Assembly (NCBI RefSeq): GCF_963576545.1
Contig: NW_026870444.1
Coordinates: 62,001-126,000, forward strand
Direction: 5' to 3'
Length of the DNA stretch: 64,000 nt
Origin: Limanda limanda
Taxonomy: Eukaryota > Chordata > Actinopteri > Pleuronectiformes > Pleuronectidae
Positions 22,736 through 35,871 of the stretch are shown piece after piece. Under the pieces are notes generated by a model. It did not search any database. It was given only the letters and a program-made list of their open reading frames with translations, and was not told the DNA's origin. The position numbers were made by a program, and so were the translations under genes. Positions within the stretch are counted from its first letter, which is position 1. The number at the start of each line of letters is the position of its first letter.

Positions 22736-24810
22736 AAGTCTCTCCGACCTTCACAAAAAAAGTTATTCAAGAATATCTCCTCAGATTTGGGGGAATTTCG
22801 TCGGTCGACCTCTTCCGAAGGTCGTACAAGCTCGGGGATGGTACCAATCGATCTGCAGGACCCAAATTAGTCCAGATGCAACCACTTTCCAAGTCTCTCC
22901 GACCTTCACAAAAAAAGTTATTCAAGAATATCTCTTTCTCCTATGTGCTTTCATCCCTAACCCTAACCCTAACCCTTCCGAAAGTCGGAGAAGCTCAAGG
23001 ATGGTACCGATCGATGCGCGCTACCCCATTTAGTGGGGGTAGAGCCTACTTGCAAGTCTCTCCGACCTTCACAAAAAAAGTTATTCAAGAATATCTCTTT
23101 CTCCTATGTGCTTTCATCCCTAACCCTAACCCTAACCCTTACGAAAGTCGGAGAAGCTCAAGGATGGTACCGATCGATGCGCGCAACCCCATTTAGTGGG
23201 GGTAGAGCCTACTTGCAAGTCTCTCCGACCTTCACAAAAAAAGTTATTCAAGAATATCTCCTCAGATTTGGGGGAATTTCGTCGGTCGACCTCTTCCGAA
23301 GGTCGTACAAGCTCGGGGATGGTACCAATCGATCTGCAGGACCCAAATTAGTCCAGATGCAACCACTTTCCAAGTCTCTCCGACCTTCACAAAAAAAGTT
23401 ATTCAAGAATATCTCTTTCTCCTATGTGCTTTCATCCCTAACCCTAACCCTTCCGAAAGTCGGAGAAGCTCAAGGATGGTACCGATCGATGCGCGCTACC
23501 CCATTTAGTGGGGGTAGAGCCTACTTGCAAGTCTCTCCGACCTTCACAAAAAAAGTTATTCAAGAATATCTCTTTCTCCTATGTGCTTTCATCCCTAACC
23601 CTAACCCTTCCGAAAGTCGGAGAAGCTCAAGGATGGTACCGATCGATGCGCGCTACCCCATTTAGTGGGGGTAGAGCCTACTTGCAAGTCTCTCCAACCT
23701 TCACAAAAAAAGTTATTCAAGAATATCTCTTTCTCCTATGTGCTTTCATCCCTAACCCTAACCCTAACCCTTACGAAAGTCGGAGAAGCTCAAGGATGGT
23801 ACCGATCGATGCGCGCAACCCCATTTAGTGGGGGTAGAGCCTACTTGCAAGTCTCTCCGACCTTCACAAAAAAAGTTATTCAAGAATATCTCCTCAGATT
23901 TGGGGGAATTTCGTCGGTCGACCTCTTCCGAAGGTCGTACAAGCTCGGGGATGGTACCAATCGATCTGCAGGACCCAAATTAGTCCAGATGCAACCACTT
24001 TCCAAGTCTCTCCGACCTTCACAAAAAAAGTTATTCAAGAATATCTCTTTCTCCTATGTGCTTTCATCCCTAACCCTAACCCTAACCCTTCCGAAAGTCG
24101 GAGAAGCTCAAGGATGGTACCGATCGATGTGCGCTACCCCATTTAGTGGGGGTAGAGCCTACTTGCAAGTCTCTCCGACCTTCACAAAAAAAGTTATTCA
24201 AGAATATCTCTTTCTCCTATGTGCTTTCATCCCTAACCCTAACCCTAACCCTTCCGAAAGTCGGAGAAGCTCAAGGATGGTACCGATCGATGCGCGCAAC
24301 CCCATTTAGTGGGGGTAGAGCCTACTTGCAAGTCTCTCCGACCTTCACAAAAAAAGTTATTCAAGAATATCTCCTCAGATTTGGGGGAATTTCGTCGGTC
24401 GACCTCTTCCGAAGGTCGTACAAGCTCGGGGATGGTACCAATCGATCCGCAGGACCCAAATTAGTCCAGATGCAACCACTTTCCAAGTCTCTCCGACCTT
24501 CACAAAAAAAGTTATTCAAGAATATCTCTTTCTCCTATGTGCTTTCATCCCTAACCCTAACCCTAACCCTTCCGAAAGTCGGAGAAGCTCAAGGATGGTA
24601 CCGATCGATGCGCGCTACCCCATTTAGTGGGGGTAGAGCCTACTTGCAAGTCTCTCCGACCTTCACAAAAAAAGTTATTCAAGAATATCTCTTTCTCCTA
24701 TGTGCTTTCATCCCTAACCCTAACCCTAACCCTTCCGAAAGTCGGAGAAGCTCAAGGATGGTACTGATCGATGCGCGCAACCCCATTTAGTGGGGGTAGA
24801 GCCTACTTGC
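22736..24810 (+). repeat. 13-monomer block with TCTGCAGG-type B units
   Basis: The B monomers at 22736, 23217 and 23849 carry GATCTGCAGG in place of GATCCGCAGG. The A-Y at 23686 has CTCCAACC in place of CTCCGACC and the A at 24004 has GATGTGCGC. Two adjacent 157-bp A monomers lie at 23372 and 23529. The block is repeated at 60436-62516, where the counterpart of 23372 (61072) has three hexamers, so the two differ by one CCCTAA. Confidence 0.85.
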
Positions 24811-27207
24811 AAGTCTCTCCGACCTTCACAAAAAAAGTTATTCAAGAATATCTCTTTCTCCTATGTGCTTTCATCCCTAACCCTAACCCTAACCCTTCCG
24901 AAAGTCGGAGAAGCTCAAGGATGGTACCGATCGATGCGCGCTACCCCATTTAGTGGGGGTAGAGCCTACTTGCAAGTCTCTCCGACCTTCACAAAAAAAG
25001 TTATTCAAGAATATCTCTTTCTCCTATGTGCTTTCATCCCTAACCCTAACCCTTCCGAAAGTCGGAGAAGCTCAAGGATGGTACCGATCGATGCGCGCTA
25101 CCCCATTTAGTTGGGGTAGAGCCTACTTGCAAGTCTCTCCGACCTTCACAAAAAAAGTTATTCAAGAATATCTCTTTCTCCTATGTGCTTTCATCCCTAA
25201 CCCTAACCCTAACCCTTACGAAAGTCGGAGAAGCTCAAGGATGGTACCGATCGATGCGCGCAACCCCATTTAGTGGGGGTAGAGCCTACTTGCAAGTCTC
25301 TCCGACCTTCACAAAAAAAGTTATTCAAGAATATCTCCTCAGATTTGGGGGAATTTCGTCGGTCGACCTCTTCCGAAGGTCGTACAAGCTCGGGGATGGT
25401 ACCAATCGATCCGCAGGACCCAAATTAGTCCAGATGCAACCACTTTCCAAGTCTCTCCGACCTTCACAAAAAAAGTTATTCAAGAATATCTCTTTCTCCT
25501 ATGTGCTTTCATCCCTAACCCTAACCCTAACCCTTCCGAAAGTCGGAGAAGCTCAAGGATGGTACCGATCGATGCGCGCTACCCCATTTAGTGGGGGTAG
25601 AGCCTACTTGCAAGTCTCTCCGACCTTCACAAAAAAAGTTATTCAAGAATATCTCTTTCTCCTATGTGCTTTCATCCCTAACCCTAACCCTAACCCTTCC
25701 GAAAGTCGGAGAAGCTCAAGGATGGTACCGATCGATGCGCGCTACCCCATTTAGTGGGGGTAGAGCCTACTTGCAAGTCTCTCCGACCTTCACAAAAAAA
25801 GTTATTCAAGAATATCTCCTCAGATTTGGGGGAATTTCGTCGGTCGACCTCTTCCGAAGGTCGTACAAGCTCGGGGATGGTACCAATCGATCCGCAGGAC
25901 CCAAATTAGTCCAGATGCAACCACTTTCCAAGTCTCTCCGACCTTCACAAAAAAAGTTATTCAAGAATATCTCTTTCTCCTATGTGCTTTCATCCCTAAC
26001 CCTAACCCTAACCCTTCCGAAAGTCGGAGAAGCTCAACGATGGTACCGATCGATGCGCGCTACCCCATTTAGTGGGGGTAGAGCCTACTTGCAAGTCTCT
26101 CCGACCTTCACAAAAAAAGTTATTCAAGAATATCTCTTTCTCCTATGTGCTTTCATCCCTAACCCTAACCCTAACCCTTACGAAAGTCGGAGAAGCTCAA
26201 GGATGGTACCGATCGATGCGCGCAACCCCATTTAGTGGGGGTAGAGCCTACTTGCAAGTCTCTCCGACCTTCACAAAAAAAGTTATTCAAGAATATCTCC
26301 TCAGATTTGGGGGAATTTCGTCGGTCGACCTCTTCCGAAGGTCGTACAAGCTCGGGGATGGTACCAATCGATCCGCAGGACCCAAATTAGTCCAGATGCA
26401 ACCACTTTCCAAGTCTCTCCGACCTTCACAAAAAAAGTTATTCAAGAATATCTCTTTCTCCTATGTGCTTTCATCCCTAACCCTTCCGAAAGTCGGAGAA
26501 GCTCAAGGATGGTACCGATCGATGCGCGCTACCCCATTTAGTGGGGGTAGAGCCTACTTGCAAGTCTCTCCGACCTTCACAAAAAAAGTTATTCAAGAAT
26601 ATCTCTTTCTCCTATGTGCTTTCATCCCTAACCCTAACCCTTCCGAAAGTCGGAGAAGCTCAAGGATGGTACTGATCGATGCGCGCTACCCCATTTAGTG
26701 GGGGTAGAGCCTACTTGCAAGTCTCTCCGACCTTCACAAAAAAAGTTATTCAAGAATATCTCTTTCTCCTATGTGCTTTCATCCCTAACCCTAACCCTAA
26801 CCCTTCCGAAAGTCGGAGAAGCTCAAGGATGGTACCGATCGATGCGCGCTACCCCATTTAGTGGGGGTAGAGCCTACTTGCAAGTCTCTCCGACCTTCAC
26901 AAAAAAAGTTATTCAAGAATATCTCTTTCTCCTATGTGCTTTCATCCCTAACCCTAACCCTAACCCTTCCGAAAGTCGGAGAAGCTCAAGGATGGTACCG
27001 ATCGATGCGCGCTACCCCATTTAGTGGGGGTAGAGCCTACTTGCAAGTCTCTCCGACCTTCACAAAAAAAGTTATTCAAGAATATCTCTTTCTCCTATGT
27101 GCTTTCATCCCTAACCCTAACCCTAACCCTTCCGAAAGTCGGAGAAGCTCAAGGATGGTACTGATCGATGCGCGCAACCCCATTTAGTGGGGGTAGAGCC
27201 TACTTGC
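24811..27207 (+). repeat. 15-monomer block, copied at 35552-37948
   Basis: The order matches 35552-37948 at an offset of 10,741 bp, but hexamer counts differ at two places that cancel: 25449 has three against two in 36190, and 26411 has one against two in 37146. The monomer at 26411 is the only 151-bp A in the window. The 157-bp monomer at 26562 is a mixed type with TACTGATCG (A-L) but GCGCTACC (ordinary A). Confidence 0.82.
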
Positions 27208-29604
27208 AAGTCTCTCCGACCTTCACAAAAAAAGTTATTCAAGAATATCTCCTCAGATTTGGGGGAATTTCGTCGGTCGACCTCTTCCGAAGGTCGTACA
27301 AGCTCGGGGATGGTACCAATCGATCCGCAGGACCCAAATTAGTCCAGATGCAACCACTTTCCAAGTCTCTCCGACCTTCACAAAAAAAGTTATTCAAGAA
27401 TATCTCTTTCTCCTATGTGCTTTCATCCCTAACCCTAACCCTAACCCTTCCGAAAGTCGGAGAAGCTCAAGGATGGTACCGATCGATGCGCGCTACCCCA
27501 TTTAGTGGGGGTAGAGCCTACTTGCAAGTCTCTCCGACCTTCACAAAAAAAGTTAATTAAGAATATCTCCTCAGATTTGGGGGAATTTCGTCGGTCGACC
27601 TCTTCCGAAGGTCGTACAAGCTCGGGGATGGTACCAATCGATCCGCAGGACCCAAATTAGTCCAGATGCAACCACTTTCCAAGTCTCTCCGACCTTCACA
27701 AAAAAAGTTATTCAAGAATATCTCTTTCTCCTATGTGCTTTCATCCCTAACCCTAACCCTAACCCTTCCGAAAGTCGGAGAAGCTCAAGGATGGTACCGA
27801 TCGATGCGCGCTACCCCATTTAGTGGGGGTAGAGCCTACTTGCAAGTCTCTCCGAACTTCACAAAAAAAGTTATTCAAGAATATCTCTTTCTCCTATGTG
27901 CTTTCATCCCTAACCCTAACCCTAACCCTTCCGAAAGTCGGAGAAGCTCAAGGATGGTACCGATCGATGCGCGCTACCCCATTTAGTGGGGGTAGAGCCT
28001 ACTTGCAAGTCTCTCCGACCTTCACAAAAAAAGTAATTCAAGAATATCTCTTTCTCCTATGTGCTTTCATCCCTAACCCTAACCCTAACCCTTCCGAAAG
28101 TCGGAGAAGCTCAAGGATGGTACTGATCGATGCGCGCAACCCCATTTAGTGGGGGTAGAGCCTACTTGCAAGTCTCTCCGACCTTCAAAAAAAAAGTTAT
28201 TCAAGAATATCTCCTCAGATTTGGGGGAATTTCGTCGGTCGACCTCTTCCGAAGGTCGTACAAGCTCGGGGATGGTACCAATCGATCCGCAGGACCCAAA
28301 TTAGTCCAGATGCAACCACTTTCCAAGTCTCTCCGACCTTCACAAAAAAAGTTATTCAAGAATATCTCTTTCTCCTATGTGCTTTCATCCCTAACCCTAA
28401 CCCTAACCCTTCCGAAAGTCGGAGAAGCTCAAGGATGGTACCGATCGATGCGCGCTACCCCATTTAGTGGGGGTAGAGCCTACTTGCAAGTCTCTCCGAC
28501 CTTCACAAAAAAAGTTATTCAAGAATATCTCCTCAGATTTGGGGGAATTTCGTCGGTCGACCTCTTCCGAAGGTCGTACAAGCTCGGGGATGGTACCAAT
28601 CGATCCGCAGGACCCAAATTAGTCCAGATGCAACCACTTTCCAAGTCTCTCCGACCTTCACAAAAAAAGTTATTCAAGAATATCTCTTTCTCCTATGTGC
28701 TTTCATCCCTAACCCTAACCCTAACCCTTCCGAAAGTCGGAGAAGCTCAAGGATGGTACCGATCGATGCGCGCTACCCCATTTAGTGGGGGTAGAGCCTA
28801 CTTGCAAGTCTCTCCGACCTTCACAAAAAAAGTTATTCAAGAATATCTCCTCAGATTTGGGGGAATTTCGTCGGTCGACCTCTTCCGAAGGTCGTACAAG
28901 CTCGGCGATGGTACCAATCGATCCGCAGGACCCAAATTAGTCCAGATGCAACCACTTTCCAAGTCTCTCCGACCTTCACAAAAAAAGTTATTCAAGAATA
29001 TCTCTTTCTCCTATGTGCTTTCATCCCTAACCCTAACCCTAACCCTTCCGAAAGTCGGAGAAGCTCAAGGATGGTACCGATCGATGCGCGCTACCCCATT
29101 TAGTGGGGGTAGAGCCTACTTGCAAGTCTCTCCGACCTTCACAAAAAAAGTTATTCAAGAATATCTCTTTCTCCTATGTGCTTTCATCCCTAACCCTAAC
29201 CCTAACCCTTCCGAAAGTCGGAGAAGCTCAAGGATGGTACTGATCGATGCGCGCAACCCCATTTAGTGGGGGTAGAGCCTACTTGCAAGTCTCTCCGACC
29301 TTCACAAAAAAAGTTATTCAAGAATATCTCCTCAGATTTGGGGGAATTTCGTCGGTCGACCTCTTCCGAAGGTCGTACAAGCTCGGGGATGGTACCAATC
29401 GATCCGCAGGACCCAAATTAGTCCAGATGCAACCACTTTCCAAGTCTCTCCGACCTTCACAAAAAAAGTTATTCAAGAATATCTCTTTCTCCTATGTGCT
29501 TTCATCCCTAACCCTAACCCTAACCCTTCCGAAAGTCGGAGAAGCTCAAGGATGGTACCGATCGATGCGCGCTACCCCATTTAGTGGGGGTAGAGCCTAC
29601 TTGC
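27208..29604 (+). repeat. 2,397-bp fifteen-monomer repeat, copy 1
   Basis: Six B and nine A of 163 bp. It is marked by GTTAATTAAG in the B starting 27526 (for GTTATTCAAG), AAAGTAATTC in the A-L starting 28007, and CTCGGCGATGG in the B starting 28806. All three marks recur 2,397 bp further on. It is rich in strict A-B alternation. Confidence 0.88.
28130..29266 (+). other. Longest open frame, judged not coding
   Basis: A 378-codon open frame reads through three A-B dimers. It begins and ends inside repeat monomers at the same points as dozens of shorter frames elsewhere, and its translation is the same 106-residue unit repeated, low in complexity in part (LTLTLTL from the telomere hexamers). 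A monomers have two stop-free frames and B has one that links them, so length depends only on how many A-B dimers follow each other; two adjacent A end the frame at ATT TAG. No promoter, no unique part and no known domain is seen. I regard it as a by-product of the repeat. Confidence 0.85.
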
Positions 29605-31520
29605 AAGTCTCTCCGACCTTCACAAAAAAAGTTATTCAAGAATATCTCCTCAGATTTGGGGGAATTTCGTCGGTCGACCTCTTCCGAAGGTCGTACAAGC
29701 TCGGGGATGGTACCAATCGATCCGCAGGACCCAAATTAGTCCAGATGCAACCACTTTCCAAGTCTCTCCGACCTTCACAAAAAAAGTTATTCAAGAATAT
29801 CTCTTTCTCCTATGTGCTTTCATCCCTAACCCTAACCCTAACCCTTCCGAAAGTCGGAGAAGCTCAAGGATGGTACCGATCGATGCGCGCTACCCCATTT
29901 AGTGGGGGTAGAGCCTACTTGCAAGTCTCTCCGACCTTCACAAAAAAAGTTAATTAAGAATATCTCCTCAGATTTGGGGGAATTTCGTCGGTCGACCTCT
30001 TCCGAAGGTCGTACAAGCTCGGGGATGGTACCAATCGATCCGCAGGACCCAAATTAGTCCAGATGCAACCACTTTCCAAGTCTCTCCGACCTTCACAAAA
30101 AAAGTTATTCAAGAATATCTCTTTCTCCTATGTGCTTTCATCCCTAACCCTAACCCTAACCCTTCCGAAAGTCGGAGAAGCTCAAGGATGGTACCGATCG
30201 ATGCGCGCTACCCCATTTAGTGGGGGTAGAGCCTACTTGCAAGTCTCTCCGAACTTCACAAAAAAAGTTATTCAAGAATATCTCTTTCTCCTATGTGCTT
30301 TCATCCCTAACCCTAACCCTAACCCTTCCGAAAGTCGGAGAAGCTCAAGGATGGTACCGATCGATGCGCGCTACCCCATTTAGTGGGGGTAGAGCCTACT
30401 TGCAAGTCTCTCCGACCTTCACAAAAAAAGTAATTCAAGAATATCTCTTTCTCCTATGTGCTTTCATCCCTAACCCTAACCCTAACCCTTCCGAAAGTCG
30501 GAGAAGCTCAAGGATGGTACTGATCGATGCGCGCAACCCCATTTAGTGGGGGTAGAGCCTACTTGCAAGTCTCTCCGACCTTCAAAAAAAAAGTTATTCA
30601 AGAATATCTCCTCAGATTTGGGGGAATTTCGTCGGTCGACCTCTTCCGAAGGTCGTACAAGCTCGGGGATGGTACCAATCGATCCGCAGGACCCAAATTA
30701 GTCCAGATGCAACCACTTTCCAAGTCTCTCCGACCATCACAAAAAAAGTTATTCAAGAATATCTCTTTCTCCTATGTGCTTTCATCCCTAACCCTAACCC
30801 TAACCCTTCCGAAAGTCGGAGAAGCTCAAGGATGGTACCGATCGATGCGCGCTACCCCATTTAGTGGGGGTAGAGCCTACTTGCAAGTCTCTCCGACCTT
30901 CACAAAAAAAGTTATTCAAGAATATCTCCTCAGATTTGGGGGAATTTCGTCGGTCGACCTCTTCCGAAGGTCGTACAAGCTCGGGGATGGTACCAATCGA
31001 TCCGCAGGACCCAAATTAGTCCAGATGCAACCACTTTCCAAGTCTCTCCGACCTTCACAAAAAAAGTTATTCAAGAATATCTCTTTCTCCTATGTGCTTT
31101 CATCCCTAACCCTAACCCTAACCCTTCCGAAAGTCGGAGAAGCTCAAGGATGGTACCGATCGATGCGCGCTACCCCATTTAGTGGGGGTAGAGCCTACTT
31201 GCAAGTCTCTCCGACCTTCACAAAAAAAGTTATTCAAGAATATCTCCTCAGATTTTGGGGAATTTCGTCGGTCGACCTCTTCCGAAGGTCGTACAAGCTC
31301 GGCGATGGTACCAATCGATCCGCAGGACCCAAATTAGTCCAGATGCAACCACTTTCCAAGTCTCTCCGACCTTCACAAAAAAAGTTATTCAAGAATATCT
31401 CTTTCTCCTATGTGCTTTCATCCCTAACCCTAACCCTAACCCTTCCGAAAGTCGGAGAAGCTCAAGGATGGTACCGATCGATGCGCGCTACCCCATTTAG
31501 TGGGGGTAGAGCCTACTTGC
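29605..31520 (+). repeat. 2,397-bp repeat, copy 2 (last part replaced)
   Basis: This matches 27208-29123 monomer for monomer (GTTAATTAAG in 29923, AAAGTAATTC in 30404, CTCGGCGATGG in 31203). The third monomer from the end of the full repeat is A-L in copy 1 (29124) but plain A here (31521), so the copies part at about 31520. Private changes are A at 30736 (CGACCATCAC) and T at 31256 (GATTTTGGGG). Confidence 0.85.
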
Positions 31521-33291
31521 AAGTCTCTCCGACCTTCACAAAAAAAGTTATTCAAGAATATCTCTTTCTCCTATGTGCTTTCATCCCTAACCCTAACCCT
31601 AACCCTTCCGAAAGTCGGAGAAGCTCAAGGATGGTACCGATCGATGCGCGCTACCCCATTTAGTGGGGGTAGAGCCTACTTGCAAGTCTCTCCGAACTTC
31701 ACAAAAAAAGTTATTCAAGAATATCTCTTTCTCCTATGTGCTTTCATCCCTAACCCTAACCCTAACCCTTCCGAAAGTCGGAGAAGCTCAAGGATGGTAC
31801 CGATCGATGCGCGCTACCCCATTTAGTGGGGGTAGAGCCTACTTGCAAGTCTCTCCGACCTTCACAAAAAAAGTTATTCAAGAATATCTCTTTCTCCTAT
31901 GTGCTTTCATCCCTAACCCTAACCCTAACCCTTCCGAAAGTCGGAGAAGCTCAAGGATGGTACTGATCGATGCGCGCAACCCCATTTAGTGGGGGTAGAG
32001 CCTACTTGCAAGTCTCTCCGACCTTCAAAAAAAAAGTTATTCAAGAATATCTCCTCAGATTTGGGGGAATTTCGTCGGTCGACCTCTTCCGAAGGTCGTA
32101 CAAGCTCGGGGATGGTACCAATCGATCCGCAGGACCCAAATTAGTCCAGATGCAACCACTTTCCAAGTCTCTCCGACCTTCACAAAAAAAGTTATTCAAG
32201 AATATCTCTTTCTCCTATGTGCTTTCATCCCTAACCCTAACCCTAACCCTTCCGAAAGTCGGAGAAGCTCAAGGATGGTACCGATCGATGCGCGCTACCC
32301 CATTTAGTGGGGGTAGAGCCTACTTGCAAGTCTCTCCGACCTTCACAAAAAAAGTTATTCAAGAATATCTCTTTCTCCTATGTGCTTTCATCCCTAACCC
32401 TAACCCTAACCCTTACGAAAGTCGGAGAAGCTCAAGGATGGTACCGATCGATGCGCGCAACCCCATTTAGTGGGGGTAGAGCCTACTTGCAAGTCTCTCC
32501 GACCTTCACAAAAAAAGTTATTCAAGAATATCTCCTCAGATTTGGGGGAATTTCGTCGGTCGACCTCTTTCGAAGGTCGTACAAGCTCGGGGATGGTACC
32601 AATCGATCCGCAGGACCCAAATTAGTCCAGATGCAACCACTTTCCAAGTCTCTCCGACCTTCACAAAAAAAGTTATTCAAGAATATCTCTTTCTCCTATG
32701 TGCTTTCATCCCTAACCCTAACCCTAACCCTTCCGAAAGTCGGAGAAGCTCAAGGATGGTACCGATCGATGCGCGCTACCCCATTTAGTGGGGGTAGAGC
32801 CTACTTGCAAGTCTCTCCGACCTTCACAAAAAAAGTTATTCAAGAATATCTCTTTCTCCTATGTGCTTTCATCCCTAACCCTAACCCTAACCCTTCCGAA
32901 AGTCGGAGAAGCTCAAGGATGGTACCGATCGATGCGCGCTACCCCATTTAGTGGGGGTACAGCCTACTTGCAAGTCTCTCCGAACTTCACAAAAAAAGTT
33001 ATTCAAGAATATCTCTTTCTCCTATGTGCTTTCATCCCTAACCCTAACCCTAACCCTTCCGAAAGTCGGAGAAGCTCAAGGATGGTACCGATCGATGCGC
33101 GCTACCCCATTTAGTGGGGGTAGAGCCTACTTGCAAGTCTCTCCGACCTTCACAAAAAAAGTTATTCAAGAATATCTCTTTCTCCTATGTGCTTTCATCC
33201 CTAACCCTAACCCTTCCGAAAGTCGGAGAAGCTCAAGGATGATACCGATCGATGCGCGCTACCCCATTTAGTTGGGGTAGAGCCTACTTGC
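31521..33291 (+). repeat. Eleven-monomer block with several private changes
   Basis: The order is A, A-N, A-L, Bk, A, A-Y, B, A, A, A-N, A157. Private changes are CTCTTTCG in the B starting 32491, GGGGGTACAGCC at the end of the A at 32809, and GATGATACC in the 157-bp A at 33135. The A-N at 32972 is the only one of 18 A-N copies not followed by A-L, which suggests a recombination joint at about 33.1 kb. Confidence 0.75.
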
Positions 33292-35871
33292 AAGTCTCTC
33301 CGACCTTCACAAAAAAAGTTATTCAAGAATATCTCTTTCTCCTATGTGCTTTCATCCCTAACCCTAACCCTAACCCTTACGAAAGTCGGAGAAGCTCAAG
33401 GATGGTACCGATCGATGCGCGCAACCCCATTTAGTGGGGGTAGAGCCTACTTGCAAGTCTCTCCGACCTTCACAAAAAAAGTTATTCAAGAATATCTCCT
33501 CAGATTTGGGGGAATTTCGTCGGTCGACCTCTTCCGAAGGTCGTACAAGCTCGGGGATGGTACCAATCGATCCGCAGGACCCAAATTAGTCCAGATGCAA
33601 CCACTTTCCAAGTCTCTCCGACCTTCACAAAAAAAGTTATTCAAGAATATCTCTTTCTCCTATGTGCTTTCATCCCTAACCCTAACCCTAACCCTTCCGA
33701 AAGTCGGAGAAGCTCAAGGATGGTACCGATCGATGCGCGCTACCCCATTTAGTGGGGGTAGAGCCTACTTGCAAGTCTCTCCGACCTTCACAAAAAAAGT
33801 TATTCAAGAATATCTCTTTCTCCTATGTGCTTTCATCCCTAACCCTAACCCTAACCCTTCCGAAAGTCGGAGAAGCTCAAGGATGGTACCGATCGATGCG
33901 CGCTACCCCATTTAGTGGGGGTAGAGCCTACTTGCAAGTCTCTCCGACCTTCACAAAAAAAGTTATTCAAGAATATCTCTTTCTCCTATGTGCTTTCATC
34001 CCTAACCCTAACCCTAACCCTTCCGAAAGTCGGAGAAGCTCAAGGATGGTACCGATCGATGCGCGCTACCCCATTTAGTGGGGGTAGAGCCTACTTGCAA
34101 GTCTCTCCGACCTTCACAAAAAAAGTTATTCAAGAATATCTCTTTCTCCTATGTGCTTTCATCCCTAACCCTAACCCTAACCCTTCCGAAAGTCGGAGAA
34201 GCTCAAGGATGGTACTGATCGATGCGCGCAACCCCATTTAGTGGGGGTAGAGCCTACTTGCAAGTCTCTCCGACCTTCACAAAAAAAGTTATTCAAGAAT
34301 ATCTCTTTCTCCTATGTGCTTTCATCCCTAACCCTAACCCTAACCCTTCCGAAAGTCGGAGAAGCTCAAGGATGGTACCGATCGATGCGCGCTACCCCAT
34401 TTAGTGGGGGTAGAGCCTACTTGCAAGTCTCTCCGACCTTCACAAAAAAAGTTATTCAAGAATATCTCTTTCTCCTATGTGCTTTCATCCCTAACCCTAA
34501 CCCTTCCGAAAGTCGGAGAAGCTCAAGGATGGTACCGATCGATGCGCGCTACCCCATTTAGTTGGGGTAGAGCCTACTTGCAAGTCTCTCCGACCTTCAC
34601 AAAAAAAGTTATTCAAGAATATCTCTTTCTCCTATGTGCTTTCATCCCTAACCCTAACCCTAACCCTTACGAAAGTCGGAGAAGCTCAAGGATGGTACCG
34701 ATCGATGCGCGCAACCCCATTTAGTGGGGGTAGAGCCTACTTGCAAGTCTCTCCGACCTTCACAAAAAAAGTTATTCAAGAATATCTCCTCAGATTTGGG
34801 GGAATTTCGTCGGTCGACCTCTTCCGAAGGTCGTACCAGCTCGGGGATGGTACCAATCGATCCGCAGGACCCAAATTAGTCCAGATGCAACCACTTTCCA
34901 AGTCTCTCCGACCTTCACAAAAAAAGTTATTCAAGAATATCTCTTTCTCCTATGTGCTTTCATCCCTAACCCTAACCCTAACCCTTCCGAAAGTCGGAGA
35001 AGCTCAAGGATGGTACCGATCGATGCGCGCTACCCCATTTAGTGGGGGTAGAGCCTACTTGCAAGTCTCTCCGACCTTCACAAAAAAAGTTATTCAAGAA
35101 TATCTCTTTCTCCTATGTGCTTTCATCCCTAACCCTAACCCTAACCCTTCCGAAAGTCGGAGAAGCTCAAGGATGGTACCGATCGATGCGCGCTACCCCA
35201 TTTAGTGGGGGTAGAGCCTACTTGCAAGTCTCTCCGACCTTCACAAAAAAAGTTATTCAAGAATATCTCTTTCTCCTATGTGCTTTCATCCCTAACCCTA
35301 ACCCTAACCCTTCCGAAAGTCGGAGAAGCTCAAGGATGGTACCGATCGATGCGCGCTACCCCATTTAGTGGGGGTAGAGCCTACTTGCAAGTCTCTCCGA
35401 CCTTCACAAAAAAAGTTATTCAAGAATATCTCTTTCTCCTATGTGCTTTCATCCCTAACCCTAACCCTAACCCTTCCGAAAGTCGGAGAAGCTCAAGGAT
35501 GGTACTGATCGATGCGCGCAACCCCATTTAGTGGGGGTAGAGCCTACTTGCAAGTCTCTCCGACCTTCACAAAAAAAGTTATTCAAGAATATCTCTTTCT
35601 CCTATGTGCTTTCATCCCTAACCCTAACCCTAACCCTTCCGAAAGTCGGAGAAGCTCAAGGATGGTACCGATCGATGCGCGCTACCCCATTTAGTGGGGG
35701 TAGAGCCTACTTGCAAGTCTCTCCGACCTTCACAAAAAAAGTTATTCAAGAATATCTCTTTCTCCTATGTGCTTTCATCCCTAACCCTAACCCTTCCGAA
35801 AGTCGGAGAAGCTCAAGGATGGTACCGATCGATGCGCGCTACCCCATTTAGTTGGGGTAGAGCCTACTTGC
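33292..35871 (+). repeat. Tandem pair of 1,290-bp eight-monomer repeats
   Basis: 33292-34581 and 34582-35871 both have the order A-Y, B, A, A, A, A-L, A, A157 (1,290 bp), each preceded by the TTTAGTTGGGG mark. They contain the longest B-free runs in the window, seven A monomers (33610-34744 and 34900-36034). A third round starts at 35872 but changes to a different order after two monomers. A private change TACCAGCTCG lies in the B starting 34745. Confidence 0.85.

Noticed and set aside
31251..31500. Extra open frame starting in GATTTTGGGG
   Set aside because: A single G to T change at 31256 in a B monomer creates a start codon by chance (TTG); the rest is ordinary repeat.
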